From assembly GCA_964582365.1 (NCBI GenBank), contig CAZOQV010000001.1:44935-108934 (forward strand): a stretch of DNA of 64,000 nucleotides. The letters are read 5' to 3'. Source of the DNA: WARW01 sp964582365. GTDB taxonomy: Bacteria; Patescibacteriota; Microgenomatia; UBA12405. Positions within the stretch are counted from its first letter, which is position 1; every line of letters starts with the position of its first letter. Positions 15,895 to 22,992 of this stretch are shown here, in pieces. The notes under the pieces are model-generated. The model did not search any database, had not been told where the DNA came from, and worked only from the letters and a program-made list of their open reading frames with translations. The position numbers were made by a program, and so were the translations under genes.

Positions 15895-17091
15895 ATGACC
15901 TTTATTTACATTCTCTTAATTCTAATTTTAATCGCTTTGATTTTTTTAATTCTTAAATCAAAAAAAACCGATAATACGGCAGAATTAATTAAAGAACTTG
16001 ATAAAATTCAAATAAAATTGGAAAATTCAATCAAACAGGATTTTTCTTTAAATCGCCAAGAATTAAATACCTCTTTTAATAATTTTTCCATTAAATTAGA
16101 CCAACTTATAACTGGAATAAGTACTAATTTAAATCAAGTCCGAGAATCTATTGAAAAACGACTCGAGTTAATTCAAAAAGATAATTCAGATCAACTTGAA
16201 AAAATGCGGGTTACTGTCGATGAAAAATTACAAAGCACCTTAGAAAAAAGACTCGGGGAATCCTTTAAACAAGTCAGTACTCAATTAGAATCAGTTTATA
16301 AAGGTTTAGGCGAAATGCAGACTTTGGCCATTGGTGTTGGTGATTTAAAAAAGGTTTTGTCTAATGTAAAAATTCGTGGAACTTGGGGAGAAGTTCAATT
16401 AAACAGTTTATTAGAACAAATTTTAACCAATGATCAATATGATAAAAATGTCGCTGTCAAAAGCGGTAGTTCCGACCGAGTTGAATTTGCCATTCGTCTT
16501 CCGGGCAAAGATGACGAAAATAAACAATGTTGGTTACCAATTGATTCCAAATTTCCTTTGGAAGATTATCAAAATTTAATTAAAGCCCAAGACGCTGTTG
16601 ATTTGATTCAAATTGAAATTTCTTCAAAAGCTTTGGAAAACAGAGTTAAAACCGAAGCTAAATATATTTTTGACAAATATATTGATCCACCTCATACCAC
16701 CGATTTTGCCATTCTTTATCTCCCTATCGAAGGTTTATACGCTGAAATTACCCAAAAACAGTCATTAGTTGACACTCTCCAAAGACAATATCGGGTTACT
16801 ATCGCTGGTCCAAATACTATTGCTGCTTTGCTCAACAGTTTACAAATGGGTTTCCGCACTTTGGTCATTGAAAAAAGATCCTCGGAGGTTTGGTCAGTTC
16901 TCGGAACTATTAAAAAAGAATTTGGTCTTTTTGGCGATCTTCTGGTTAAAACTAAAAAGAAACTTCAAGAAGCCACTAACACTATCGATGATGCCAGTTC
17001 AAAATCGAAAACTATTACCGGCAAACTAAATAAAGTTCAAAGTCTTACTGAAACTACAGACGAAAAAATAATTAGTTCTCTCCATGAATAA
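15895..17091 (+). CDS. rmuC: DNA recombination protein RmuC
   Basis: A 398-residue RmuC-family protein. An N-terminal membrane helix (FIYILLILILIALIFLIL, residues 2-19) is followed by a long coiled coil (about 25-140) and a RmuC nuclease-like core: GDLKKVLSNVKIRGTWGEVQ (about 150-169), then LPGKDDENKQCWLPIDSKFP and YILYLPIEGLYAEI-like strands, ending with GPNTIAALLNSLQMGF. RmuC limits inversions at short inverted repeats in E. coli and is thought to be a restriction-like nuclease. That is of interest here because the window is rich in short palindromes. Length is slightly below the 475 of E. coli. It overlaps the next small membrane gene by 8 bases. Confidence 0.93.
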   Translation: MTFIYILLILILIALIFLILKSKKTDNTAELIKELDKIQIKLENSIKQDFSLNRQELNTSFNNFSIKLDQLITGISTNLNQVRESIEKRLELIQKDNSDQLEKMRVTVDEKLQSTLEKRLGESFKQVSTQLESVYKGLGEMQTLAIGVGDLKKVLSNVKIRGTWGEVQLNSLLEQILTNDQYDKNVAVKSGSSDRVEFAIRLPGKDDENKQCWLPIDSKFPLEDYQNLIKAQDAVDLIQIEISSKALENRVKTEAKYIFDKYIDPPHTTDFAILYLPIEGLYAEITQKQSLVDTLQRQYRVTIAGPNTIAALLNSLQMGFRTLVIEKRSSEVWSVLGTIKKEFGLFGDLLVKTKKKLQEATNTIDDASSKSKTITGKLNKVQSLTETTDEKIISSLHE

Positions 17092-17392
17092 GAAGTTTTT
17101 TTACTATTCTCTTACTTTTGCTTCTATTTTTTTAATTTTTATTAACTTGGTTTCACCTGAACTTCTTTGGCCAAAAATAATTTTCTTTTTTATTATCTTT
17201 TGTTTTTTCTTTTCCACTATTTGTATTTTCTCTAAAAAATATTTAGCCAATCTAATCAAAGCCTTTTATTTACTTTCCCTCGTTTTACTCTTGTTTTTCA
17301 ACCAACTTGATTTACTAAATTTTATAACCACCACCTTTTTACTGATCATAATTTTATTTCTAACTAATTCTAGTAAAAAAGATAAAAATTAA
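17084..17392 (+). CDS. Small membrane protein, three or four helices
   Basis: A 102-residue protein that is almost entirely hydrophobic. It has helices at about residues 6-24 (YYSLTFASIFLIFINLVSP), 28-48, 55-75 and 77-95, joined by short Lys-containing turns, with a cytoplasmic NSSKKDKN tail. No family is recognised. It overlaps the 3' end of rmuC by 8 bases, so it is translationally coupled to it and could help place RmuC at the membrane, but that is inference from position only. Confidence 0.65.
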   Translation: MNKKFFYYSLTFASIFLIFINLVSPELLWPKIIFFFIIFCFFFSTICIFSKKYLANLIKAFYLLSLVLLLFFNQLDLLNFITTTFLLIIILFLTNSSKKDKN

Positions 17393-17394
17393 TG

Positions 17395-17400
17395 TATAAT
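17395..17400 (+). promoter_or_regulatory. Putative -10 box for the 17530 peptide gene
   Basis: TATAAT lies directly after the end of the small membrane gene, about 130 bases before the ATG at 17530. The implied leader is long, with a TCCC/GGGA hairpin near 17473-17486. No clear -35 is seen. Confidence 0.35.
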
Positions 17401-17529
17401 AGGCCGATAATAATTTTTCACTAAGCGAAAAAAATATTAGCACTTTAATCATTTTGTTTTTTTAAAAATATTCCCTTTTTTGGGATTTATATATAAAATA
17501 AACAATCAAAGTTGAAAGGGGTAAATATC

Positions 17530-17697
17530 ATGAGAAGATTCTGTACTGTTCTTGCTATTCTTTTTGTCCTTTCCTCAAATTTATATCCGAACTATCCAGC
17601 AATTATTCCCAGTAAAACAGTCATCTCGCCTCCTTCTGAAGCTTCTCTAAAAGCTGCGCGAGATGAAAACAAGAAGCACATCTTTTCAATTTTATAA
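17530..17697 (+). CDS. 55-residue secreted peptide
   Basis: Starts at ATG 17530 behind a good Shine-Dalgarno, AAAGGGG at 17515-17521, 8 bases upstream; an in-frame TTG at 17512 would put the Shine-Dalgarno inside the gene and is rejected. The peptide has a signal-peptide-like start (MRRFCTVLAILFVLSSNLYP) and a 35-residue remainder with a Pro/Ser patch (IIPSKTVISPPSEASLKAA) and a charged stretch (RDENKKH). No family is recognised. It is a monocistronic unit: long leader, Shine-Dalgarno, short gene, then a strong terminator at 17717-17767. This layout differs from the surrounding leaderless genes. Confidence 0.6.
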   Translation: MRRFCTVLAILFVLSSNLYPNYPAIIPSKTVISPPSEASLKAARDENKKHIFSIL

Positions 17698-17716
17698 CCC
17701 TTGATCGAATAGTAAT

Positions 17717-17767
17717 AAGCCGACAAATTTGTGCAACATCAACACAAATCTATTGTCGGCTTTTATT
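17717..17767 (+). terminator. Strong intrinsic terminator after the 55-residue peptide gene
   Basis: Arms AAGCCGACAAATTTGTG (17717-17733) and CACAAATCTATTGTCGGCTT (17743-17762) form a long stem with one small bulge, followed by TTTATTT. It isolates the peptide gene from the hrcA promoter. Confidence 0.8.
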
Positions 17768-17774
17768 TCCCCTC

Positions 17775-17803
17775 TTGACACCTTTTAGCAGTCGATCTAT
17801 TAT
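17775..17803 (+). promoter_or_regulatory. Sigma-70 promoter of the heat-shock operon
   Basis: TTGACA (17775-17780), a 17-base spacer, then TATTAT (17798-17803). The start point would be at or a few bases before the hrcA ATG at 17813, so the message is close to leaderless. Confidence 0.75.
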
Positions 17804-17811
17804 ATTGCTAA
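17785..17811 (+). promoter_or_regulatory. CIRCE-like operator
   Basis: TTAGCAGTC - nine bases - TATTGCTAA: the outer six bases of each arm match the CIRCE consensus (TTAGCACTC-N9-GAGTGCTAA) and the 27-base geometry is exact, while the inner three bases of each arm differ. It covers the spacer and -10 of the promoter and ends 1 base before the hrcA ATG, the expected place for HrcA repression. Confidence 0.75.
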
Positions 17812-17812
17812 T

Positions 17813-18550
17813 ATGTCAGACTTAACCCAACGACAAATAAAAATACTTAAATGTGTTGCCGAGGAATTCATTGAGACCGCCTCTGCGGTCGGCTCTGAAA
17901 CTCTCGAAAAAAAATATTCTTTAGGTATCTCTTCGGCCACTATTAGAAATGAAATGATGATTCTCACTCAGCTAGGTTTTCTAAAAAAAGGTCATCTTTC
18001 TTCAGGCCATGCCCCAACTTCTCTGGGTCTTAAATATTATGTTCGAAATTTAATGACCACTAAAAATTTATCCGTTAGCGATGAAATTGGTGCTAAGGAA
18101 AAAGTGTGGGAATACAGAAATGAATTTGATAAATTACTTCGTGAAACCACTAAAGAATTAGCTCAACGAACTAAATCTATGGCCATCGCCACTACTGATC
18201 AAGGTACTGTTTATAATTATGGTGCTTCAAATTTACTCGAAGAACCTGAATTTTTCAACATCGATGTTACCAGAACTGTTTTATCTTTAATTGACAATGC
18301 TGATTTTTGGTATCAAATTATTAAAAAAGCTGGTGATTTAAATCCAGAATCTACCGAAATAGTTCATCTTTTAATTGGTGAAGATCTTGGTATGGAATAT
18401 CTTGAATCTTGTGGTTTTGTTTATCAAAATTACGAATCTGGTCCACATCGTGGTATTGTTGGTATCATTGGTCCGGCTCGTTTTAGATATTCATATGTCG
18501 TCCCTGTCGTTGATTATTTTGCCGAGTTACTCTCAACTATTAGTCGTTAA
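17813..18550 (+). CDS. hrcA: Heat-inducible transcription repressor HrcA (short form)
   Basis: A 245-residue HrcA. The N-terminal winged helix is clear (LTQRQIKILKCVAEEFIETA, VGSETL, then GISSATIRNEMMILTQLGFL and a GHLSSGHAPTSLGLKYYV wing). The C-terminal part keeps the GAF-like ending (LIGEDLGMEYLESCGFV, then GIVGIIGPARFRYSYVVPVVDYFAELL). At about 340 residues, usual HrcA carries an inserted dimerising domain; about 95 residues are missing here, mainly from the middle. HrcA represses chaperone operons by binding CIRCE and needs GroEL for activity in Bacillus. The operator at 17785-17811 overlaps its own promoter, so it is probably autoregulated. It leads grpE, dnaK and dnaJ. Confidence 0.92.
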   Translation: MSDLTQRQIKILKCVAEEFIETASAVGSETLEKKYSLGISSATIRNEMMILTQLGFLKKGHLSSGHAPTSLGLKYYVRNLMTTKNLSVSDEIGAKEKVWEYRNEFDKLLRETTKELAQRTKSMAIATTDQGTVYNYGASNLLEEPEFFNIDVTRTVLSLIDNADFWYQIIKKAGDLNPESTEIVHLLIGEDLGMEYLESCGFVYQNYESGPHRGIVGIIGPARFRYSYVVPVVDYFAELLSTISR

Positions 18551-18557
18551 ATAAATT

Positions 18558-19022
18558 ATGGCAACAGATAAAAAAAATAAATCAAACATTAAAAACACCG
18601 AGTTACTTGAAAAAATTTCTTCATTAGAAGAAAGATTAGCCAGATCTTTGGCTGATTATTCTAATTTAGAAAAAAGAATTGAATCTCAACGACAATTATT
18701 TGTCACTTTGGCCACCACTTCTATTTTAAGTAAGATGATTGAAGTTTTAGATAATTTTTATCTAGCTCAAAGTCATCTCAATAATCCTGGTCTTAAGATG
18801 GCCATTGATAAATTTAACTCTGTTTTAAAAACAGAGGGTTTAGAAGAAATTAATCCAGTTAATCTAGAATTTGATCCTCAATCGATGGAATGTATCGAGG
18901 TTGTCGACGGCCACGAAAATTTCGTCATTGAAGTGAGAAAACTAGGTTACAAACTAAACGGTCACGTTATCCGTCCGGCTCAAGTTTCGGTCGGAAAAAC
19001 CTCTAACCCCATTACTAATTAA
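18558..19022 (+). CDS. grpE: Nucleotide exchange factor GrpE
   Basis: A 154-residue GrpE: a long N-terminal coiled coil (about residues 14-75, including SLEERLARSLADYSNLEKRI) and a C-terminal beta domain with GLEEINPVNLEFDPQSMECI and the family signature VIEVRKLGYKLNGHVIRPA (about 122-140), followed by QVSVGK. GrpE is the ADP-releasing partner of DnaK. The length is a little short of the usual 180-200, with a trimmed acidic N-terminus. It starts 7 bases after hrcA and ends 15 bases before dnaK, within the hrcA-grpE-dnaK operon. Confidence 0.95.
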   Translation: MATDKKNKSNIKNTELLEKISSLEERLARSLADYSNLEKRIESQRQLFVTLATTSILSKMIEVLDNFYLAQSHLNNPGLKMAIDKFNSVLKTEGLEEINPVNLEFDPQSMECIEVVDGHENFVIEVRKLGYKLNGHVIRPAQVSVGKTSNPITN

Positions 19023-19037
19023 TATATACAAAAAACT

Positions 19038-20933
19038 ATGTCAAACAAAATAATCGGAATCGATTTAGGTACTACCAACTCTTGCGTCGCAGTAATGGAA
19101 GGTGGTTCCCCAAAAGTTATTTTTAGTTCAGAAGGTCGCAACACTATTCCTTCTATTGTCGAACCAGTCAAAAAGCTGGTTGGCGATTTAGCCAAACGAC
19201 AAATGGTTTTGAACTCCAAAAACACTATCTATAGTGTTAAGCGTCTTATGGGTCGACGTATTGATGATCCAGAGGTTAAAAAAACTCAAACTGTTGCTCC
19301 ATATAAAATTGTCGCCGGTAAAGACAAAATGGCTGCTATCGAGATTGACGGCAAGACTTACACTCCTCAGGAAATTTCATCTATGATTTTGCAAAAAGCC
19401 AAAGCTGATGCTGAAAAATATCTTGGTGAAAAAGTCACCGATGCTGTTATCACCGTCCCTGCTTACTTTGATGATTCTCAAAGACAAGCTACAAAACAAG
19501 CTGGTGAAATCGCCGGTCTTAATGTTCAACGAATTGTTAATGAACCAACTGCCGCTGCTTTAGCCTATGGTATGGATAAAAAACAAAACGGAGTTATTGC
19601 TGTCTATGATTTAGGAGGGGGAACTTTTGATATTTCCATTCTCGAAATTGGTGATGGTATTTTTGAAGTTAAATCTACCAACGGAGATACTTTCCTTGGT
19701 GGCGATGATTTTGATCAAAAAATTATTACTTGGATTATTGATGATTTTCAAAAACAAAACGGAGTTGATCTAAGTAAAGATCCTCAAGCCTTACAACGTG
19801 TTCGCGAAGCTGCCGAAAAAGCCAAAATTGAACTCAGTTCAGCTGCTGAAACCGAAATTAATTTACCATTCATTACTCAAAAGGATGGTCAACCTCTTCA
19901 TTTAACTAAAAAGTTAACTCGCTCTGAATTGGAAAAATTAATTGATGATTTAGTTCAAAAAACCATAGGTCCAGTCGAAAAAGCTCTAAAAGATGCCAAA
20001 GTAACCAAGTCTGATATTAAAGAAATCATTATGGTCGGAGGCATGACTCGTATGCCTAAAGTTCAAGAAGTTGTTAAAAACTTCTTCGGTAAAGATTTAA
20101 ATAATACCGTAAACCCGGACGAAGTTGTTGCCATCGGTGCTGCCGTTCAAGGTGCTGTTTTAACTGGTGAAGTTAAAGATGTTGTCCTTTTGGACGTCAC
20201 ACCGTTAACTTTCGGAATTGAAACTGCTGGTGGCGTCAGAACTCCTTTAATTGATCGAAATACTACTGTTCCTACCAAGAAATCTCAAGTTTTCACTACC
20301 TATGCCGACAATCAACCTCAAGTGGAAATTAATGTTCTTCAAGGTGAACGTCCTATGGCGGCTGATAACAAATCTTTAGGCCGATTCATTCTCGATGGGA
20401 TTGCTCCAGCTCCACGTGGTATGCCTCAAATTGAAGTCACTTTTGATATTGATAGCAATGGTATTCTTTCTGTCTCTGCTAAAGATAAGGGCACTGGCAA
20501 AGAACAAAGAATCACCATTCAAAATGCTACCAACTTAAAAGAAGAAGAGATTGAGCAAATGAAAAAAGAAGCCGAAGCTCATGCTCGTGAAGACGAAGAA
20601 AAGAAAGGTTTAGCCGAATCTAAGAACAAACTTGATGCAACTATTTTTTCTGGTGAAAAAACCTTGAAAGATTTTGCTGATAAAGTTAAACCGGAAGATA
20701 AAACCAAAATAGAAGAAAAAATTAAAGAATCTAAAGATATTTTATCTAAATCAGATGCTAAAAAAGATGAATTAGATAAAGCTTCAGACGAGCTTAGTCA
20801 AATTCTTCAAACCATCGGTGCTGCTATTTATCAACAGCAACAACCTGGACAATCAGGGCCAGAAACTCCAACCGAAGAGCCCAAAAAAGCTGATGATAAA
20901 AAAGAAGCTGAAGAAGGCGAAGTCGTCCAATAA
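19038..20933 (+). CDS. dnaK: Chaperone DnaK (Hsp70)
   Basis: A 631-residue Hsp70. ATPase domain motifs: IGIDLGTTNSCVAVMEGG (residues 5-22), VPAYFDDSQRQATKQAG, NEPTAAALAYG and VYDLGGGTFDISIL (about 190-203), with VGGMTRMPKVQE near 335. The hydrophobic linker VVLLDVTPLTFGIET is intact (about 383-397), followed by the substrate-binding beta domain with LQGERPMAADNKSLG and the helical lid. The tail is Gln/Pro- and Glu/Lys-rich and ends EEGEVVQ instead of the usual EEVD-like or PDDED end. It folds nascent and stress-denatured proteins with DnaJ and GrpE. A palindrome of the RAYT-linked family follows at 20952-20980. Confidence 0.98.
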   Translation: MSNKIIGIDLGTTNSCVAVMEGGSPKVIFSSEGRNTIPSIVEPVKKLVGDLAKRQMVLNSKNTIYSVKRLMGRRIDDPEVKKTQTVAPYKIVAGKDKMAAIEIDGKTYTPQEISSMILQKAKADAEKYLGEKVTDAVITVPAYFDDSQRQATKQAGEIAGLNVQRIVNEPTAAALAYGMDKKQNGVIAVYDLGGGTFDISILEIGDGIFEVKSTNGDTFLGGDDFDQKIITWIIDDFQKQNGVDLSKDPQALQRVREAAEKAKIELSSAAETEINLPFITQKDGQPLHLTKKLTRSELEKLIDDLVQKTIGPVEKALKDAKVTKSDIKEIIMVGGMTRMPKVQEVVKNFFGKDLNNTVNPDEVVAIGAAVQGAVLTGEVKDVVLLDVTPLTFGIETAGGVRTPLIDRNTTVPTKKSQVFTTYADNQPQVEINVLQGERPMAADNKSLGRFILDGIAPAPRGMPQIEVTFDIDSNGILSVSAKDKGTGKEQRITIQNATNLKEEEIEQMKKEAEAHAREDEEKKGLAESKNKLDATIFSGEKTLKDFADKVKPEDKTKIEEKIKESKDILSKSDAKKDELDKASDELSQILQTIGAAIYQQQQPGQSGPETPTEEPKKADDKKEAEEGEVVQ

Positions 20934-20951
20934 AAATTAATAATTAATATT

Positions 20952-20980
20952 GTAGAGACGTCCCGCTGGGGCGTCTCTAC
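20952..20980. repeat. REP-like palindrome (GTAGAGACG family), copy 1
   Basis: GTAGAGACG (20952-20960) pairs with CGTCTCTAC (20972-20980), with an inner TCCC/GGGG. It sits between dnaK and the dnaJ promoter and could end or stabilise the dnaK message. Other copies are at 30718-30749 and 31099-31128, beside and inside the RAYT gene. Confidence 0.85.
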
Positions 20981-20997
20981 GCGATTGTTGATAATGA

Positions 20998-21003
20998 TAA
21001 AAT
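20998..21003 (+). promoter_or_regulatory. -10 box TAAAAT, leaderless start of dnaJ
   Basis: TAAAAT ends 6 bases before the dnaJ ATG at 21010; so dnaJ seems to have its own promoter, separate from the CIRCE-controlled one. Confidence 0.55.
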
Positions 21004-21009
21004 AGACCC

Positions 21010-21867
21010 ATGAAAAAAGATTTTTACGAAACACTTGGCGTTTCCAAAAGCGCTTCTAAAGATGAAATTAAAAGTGCCTACAGAAAGGCGGCTTTAAAGT
21101 TTCATCCAGATCGTAATAAAGCCCCAGATGCCGAAGAAAAATTCAAAGAAATCAACGAAGCTTATGAAGTTTTAAGTAATTCTGAAAAAAAATCCGCTTA
21201 CGATCAATTTGGGCATGCTGCTTTTGACCCATCTTCAGGTGGTTTTGGTGGTCATACTTATACTCAACAAAACGGTCCTAATTTTACCTACACCCAAAGC
21301 AGTAATCCTTTTGGCGGAGCTGACTTTGATTTTGGCGGATTTAGTAATCCATTTGATATTTTTGAACAATTTTTTGGAGGTGGCAGTTTTAGTGGTCAGC
21401 AAGGCCGAAGTAAACGAATCGAAACTTATAAAATTTCGATTTCTTTTCTAGAAGCCGCTAATGGTTGTCAAAAAGAAGTTTCTATCGATGGTAAGAAAAA
21501 AACTATCAAAATTCCTGCCGGTGTTGACGATGGTCAAAAAATTCGTTTTTCTGAATTTATTTTATATATCGACGTTTTACCTGATAAAGTTTTTAGACGC
21601 GAAGGTAACGATGTTTATGTTAATGCCAATATTAGCCTAACCCAAGCCATTTTTGGTGATACCATTGAAGTTCCTACTTTGGATGAACCATTAAAAATTC
21701 GGGTTAAATCCGGTACTCAGCCAAATACTTTAGTCCGTCTTCGAGGCCAGGGGATTAAAGATGTAAATGGCTATGGAAAGGGCGATTTTTATATTCGTCT
21801 TTTTGTTGAAATTCCTACTAAACTATCTTCTCGTCAAAAAGACCTCTTAAAACAGCTCGATTTGTAA
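21010..21867 (+). CDS. DnaJ-like co-chaperone without zinc finger (CbpA type)
   Basis: A 285-residue J protein. The J domain occupies residues 3-68 (DFYETLGVSKSASKDEIKSA, with the essential HPD in KFHPDRNK), followed by a Gly/Phe-rich linker (about 76-135) and the two C-terminal beta domains (TYKISISFLEAANGCQKEV; VRLRGQGIKDVNGYGKGDFY). The four CxxCxGxG zinc repeats of full DnaJ (370-380 residues) are absent, which makes it a class B, CbpA-like protein. It stimulates DnaK ATPase. Because it follows dnaK in the heat-shock cluster it is likely the main J partner, though its own -10 box and the intervening palindrome suggest partly separate expression. Confidence 0.93.
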   Translation: MKKDFYETLGVSKSASKDEIKSAYRKAALKFHPDRNKAPDAEEKFKEINEAYEVLSNSEKKSAYDQFGHAAFDPSSGGFGGHTYTQQNGPNFTYTQSSNPFGGADFDFGGFSNPFDIFEQFFGGGSFSGQQGRSKRIETYKISISFLEAANGCQKEVSIDGKKKTIKIPAGVDDGQKIRFSEFILYIDVLPDKVFRREGNDVYVNANISLTQAIFGDTIEVPTLDEPLKIRVKSGTQPNTLVRLRGQGIKDVNGYGKGDFYIRLFVEIPTKLSSRQKDLLKQLDL

Positions 21868-21876
21868 TTTTTCTGG

Positions 21877-21882
21877 TATAAT
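21877..21882 (+). promoter_or_regulatory. Extended -10 promoter of nusA
   Basis: TG-G-TATAAT at 21874-21882 is an extended -10 element. The predicted start point near 21889 gives a leader of about 74 bases, one of the few true leaders here. Confidence 0.55.
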
Positions 21883-21914
21883 CTATACATATTAATTTTG
21901 CAGTGTTTTAACCT

Positions 21915-21938
21915 GGGGCTGACAAAGCCCTTTTTTTT
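21915..21938 (+). terminator. Terminator-like hairpin in the nusA leader (attenuator candidate)
   Basis: GGGCT (21916-21920) pairs with AGCCC (21926-21930), followed directly by eight T (21931-21938): an intrinsic terminator inside the leader, between promoter and Shine-Dalgarno. Flanking GCAG and CTGC could form an outer, competing stem. It may limit read-through from dnaJ or attenuate nusA. Confidence 0.6.
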
Positions 21939-21962
21939 ACCCTGCATATTTAAGGAAACAAA

Positions 21963-22961
21963 ATGGATTTAAAAAAACTACCAAAAACAGAATTTGCCGC
22001 AGCTGTGGCTCAAATCGCTGGTGAAAGAAACATCGATGTTCAATCTATTTTAGATTCAATTGAATTTGGACTTATCTCTGCTTATCAACGCGATCAAAAA
22101 GAACATGGCGTCATCATTTCAGAAGAAGATAAATTTACTGTTGAATTAGCTCCAGAAAATGGATCTTTCAAAGTTTACAAAATCGATGGTGATAAAAAAA
22201 TTGATGTTACCCCTCCTGGTTTTGGCCGAATTGCTGCTCAAACTGCTAAACAAGTCATTGACCAAAAAATTCACGAAGTTGAAAAAGAAACTGTTGTGAC
22301 TGAATTTACCAAAAAGATTGGTACTCTTATTTCTTGTGTTGTATTAAAAAATGATCCTTATAAAATGGTTGTCGGTGTTGGCAAAACTGAAGGTATCTGT
22401 CCTAAAGATGAACAAATTAGAGATGAGATTCTTCCTCTTGGTTCAAAAAAATTATTTTTATTGAAAGAAATTCTTCACGATGAAAATGGTCGCAGTGAGA
22501 TTATTTTGTCTCGTCGAGATAATGCTTTTGTTAAAGAATTATTTGCTCGTGAAGTTCCAGAAGTTTCTAATGGTTCAGTTGTCATTGAAAAAATTGCCAG
22601 AATTGCTGGTGAAAGAACTAAAATTGCCGTCTCTTCAAACCAACCAGGAATTGATTCTGTTGGTTCTTGTATTGGTCAAAAAGGTTCTCGTATCCAAGCC
22701 ATTTTAAACGAATTACCAATGGAAGAAAAAGTTGACGTTGTCGCTTTTTCCCAAAATTTAAACCAATTTATTGCTCAAGCTCTTTCTCCAGCTCAAGACG
22801 TCAAAGTTATTGAAGTCAGAAACAGCTGTGCCTACGTTACTGTCCCAGAATCACAATTAGCTTTAGCTATTGGATCTGGTGGTGATAATGTTCGTTTGGC
22901 TGGTCAATTAGTTGGTCTTGAAATTAAACTTACTCAAGATTTGATCAAATCATCTAAGTAA
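21963..22961 (+). CDS. nusA: Transcription termination/antitermination factor NusA
   Basis: A 332-residue NusA, which binds RNA polymerase and modulates pausing, termination and antitermination. The N-terminal polymerase-binding domain (about 1-100) is followed by an S1-like region, then two KH domains: LSRRDNAFVKELFAREVPEV leads into KH1 with VEKIARIAGERTKIAV-like sequence and GSCIGQKGSRIQAI (about residues 235-248), and KH2 with SQLALAIGSGGDNVRLAGQL. There is no acidic-repeat C-terminal extension, so it resembles the short Gram-positive form (about 370). An AAGGA Shine-Dalgarno lies 6 bases before the ATG, unlike most genes in the window, and a terminator-like hairpin is in the leader. Confidence 0.95.
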   Translation: MDLKKLPKTEFAAAVAQIAGERNIDVQSILDSIEFGLISAYQRDQKEHGVIISEEDKFTVELAPENGSFKVYKIDGDKKIDVTPPGFGRIAAQTAKQVIDQKIHEVEKETVVTEFTKKIGTLISCVVLKNDPYKMVVGVGKTEGICPKDEQIRDEILPLGSKKLFLLKEILHDENGRSEIILSRRDNAFVKELFAREVPEVSNGSVVIEKIARIAGERTKIAVSSNQPGIDSVGSCIGQKGSRIQAILNELPMEEKVDVVAFSQNLNQFIAQALSPAQDVKVIEVRNSCAYVTVPESQLALAIGSGGDNVRLAGQLVGLEIKLTQDLIKSSK

Positions 22962-22980
22962 ATTTACTTTCGTTATTCCT

Positions 22981-22986
22981 TAAAAT
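22981..22986 (+). promoter_or_regulatory. -10 box TAAAAT, leaderless start of infB
   Basis: TAAAAT ends 6 bases before the infB ATG at 22993. infB could therefore be made both from the nusA promoter and from a leaderless message. Confidence 0.5.
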
Positions 22987-22992
22987 CTAATT

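Noticed and set aside
17441..17449. TTAGCACTT as a CIRCE half-site upstream of the 17530 gene
   Set aside because: No partner GAGTGCTAA-like arm follows at 9 bases; the real operator-like repeat is at 17785-17811.
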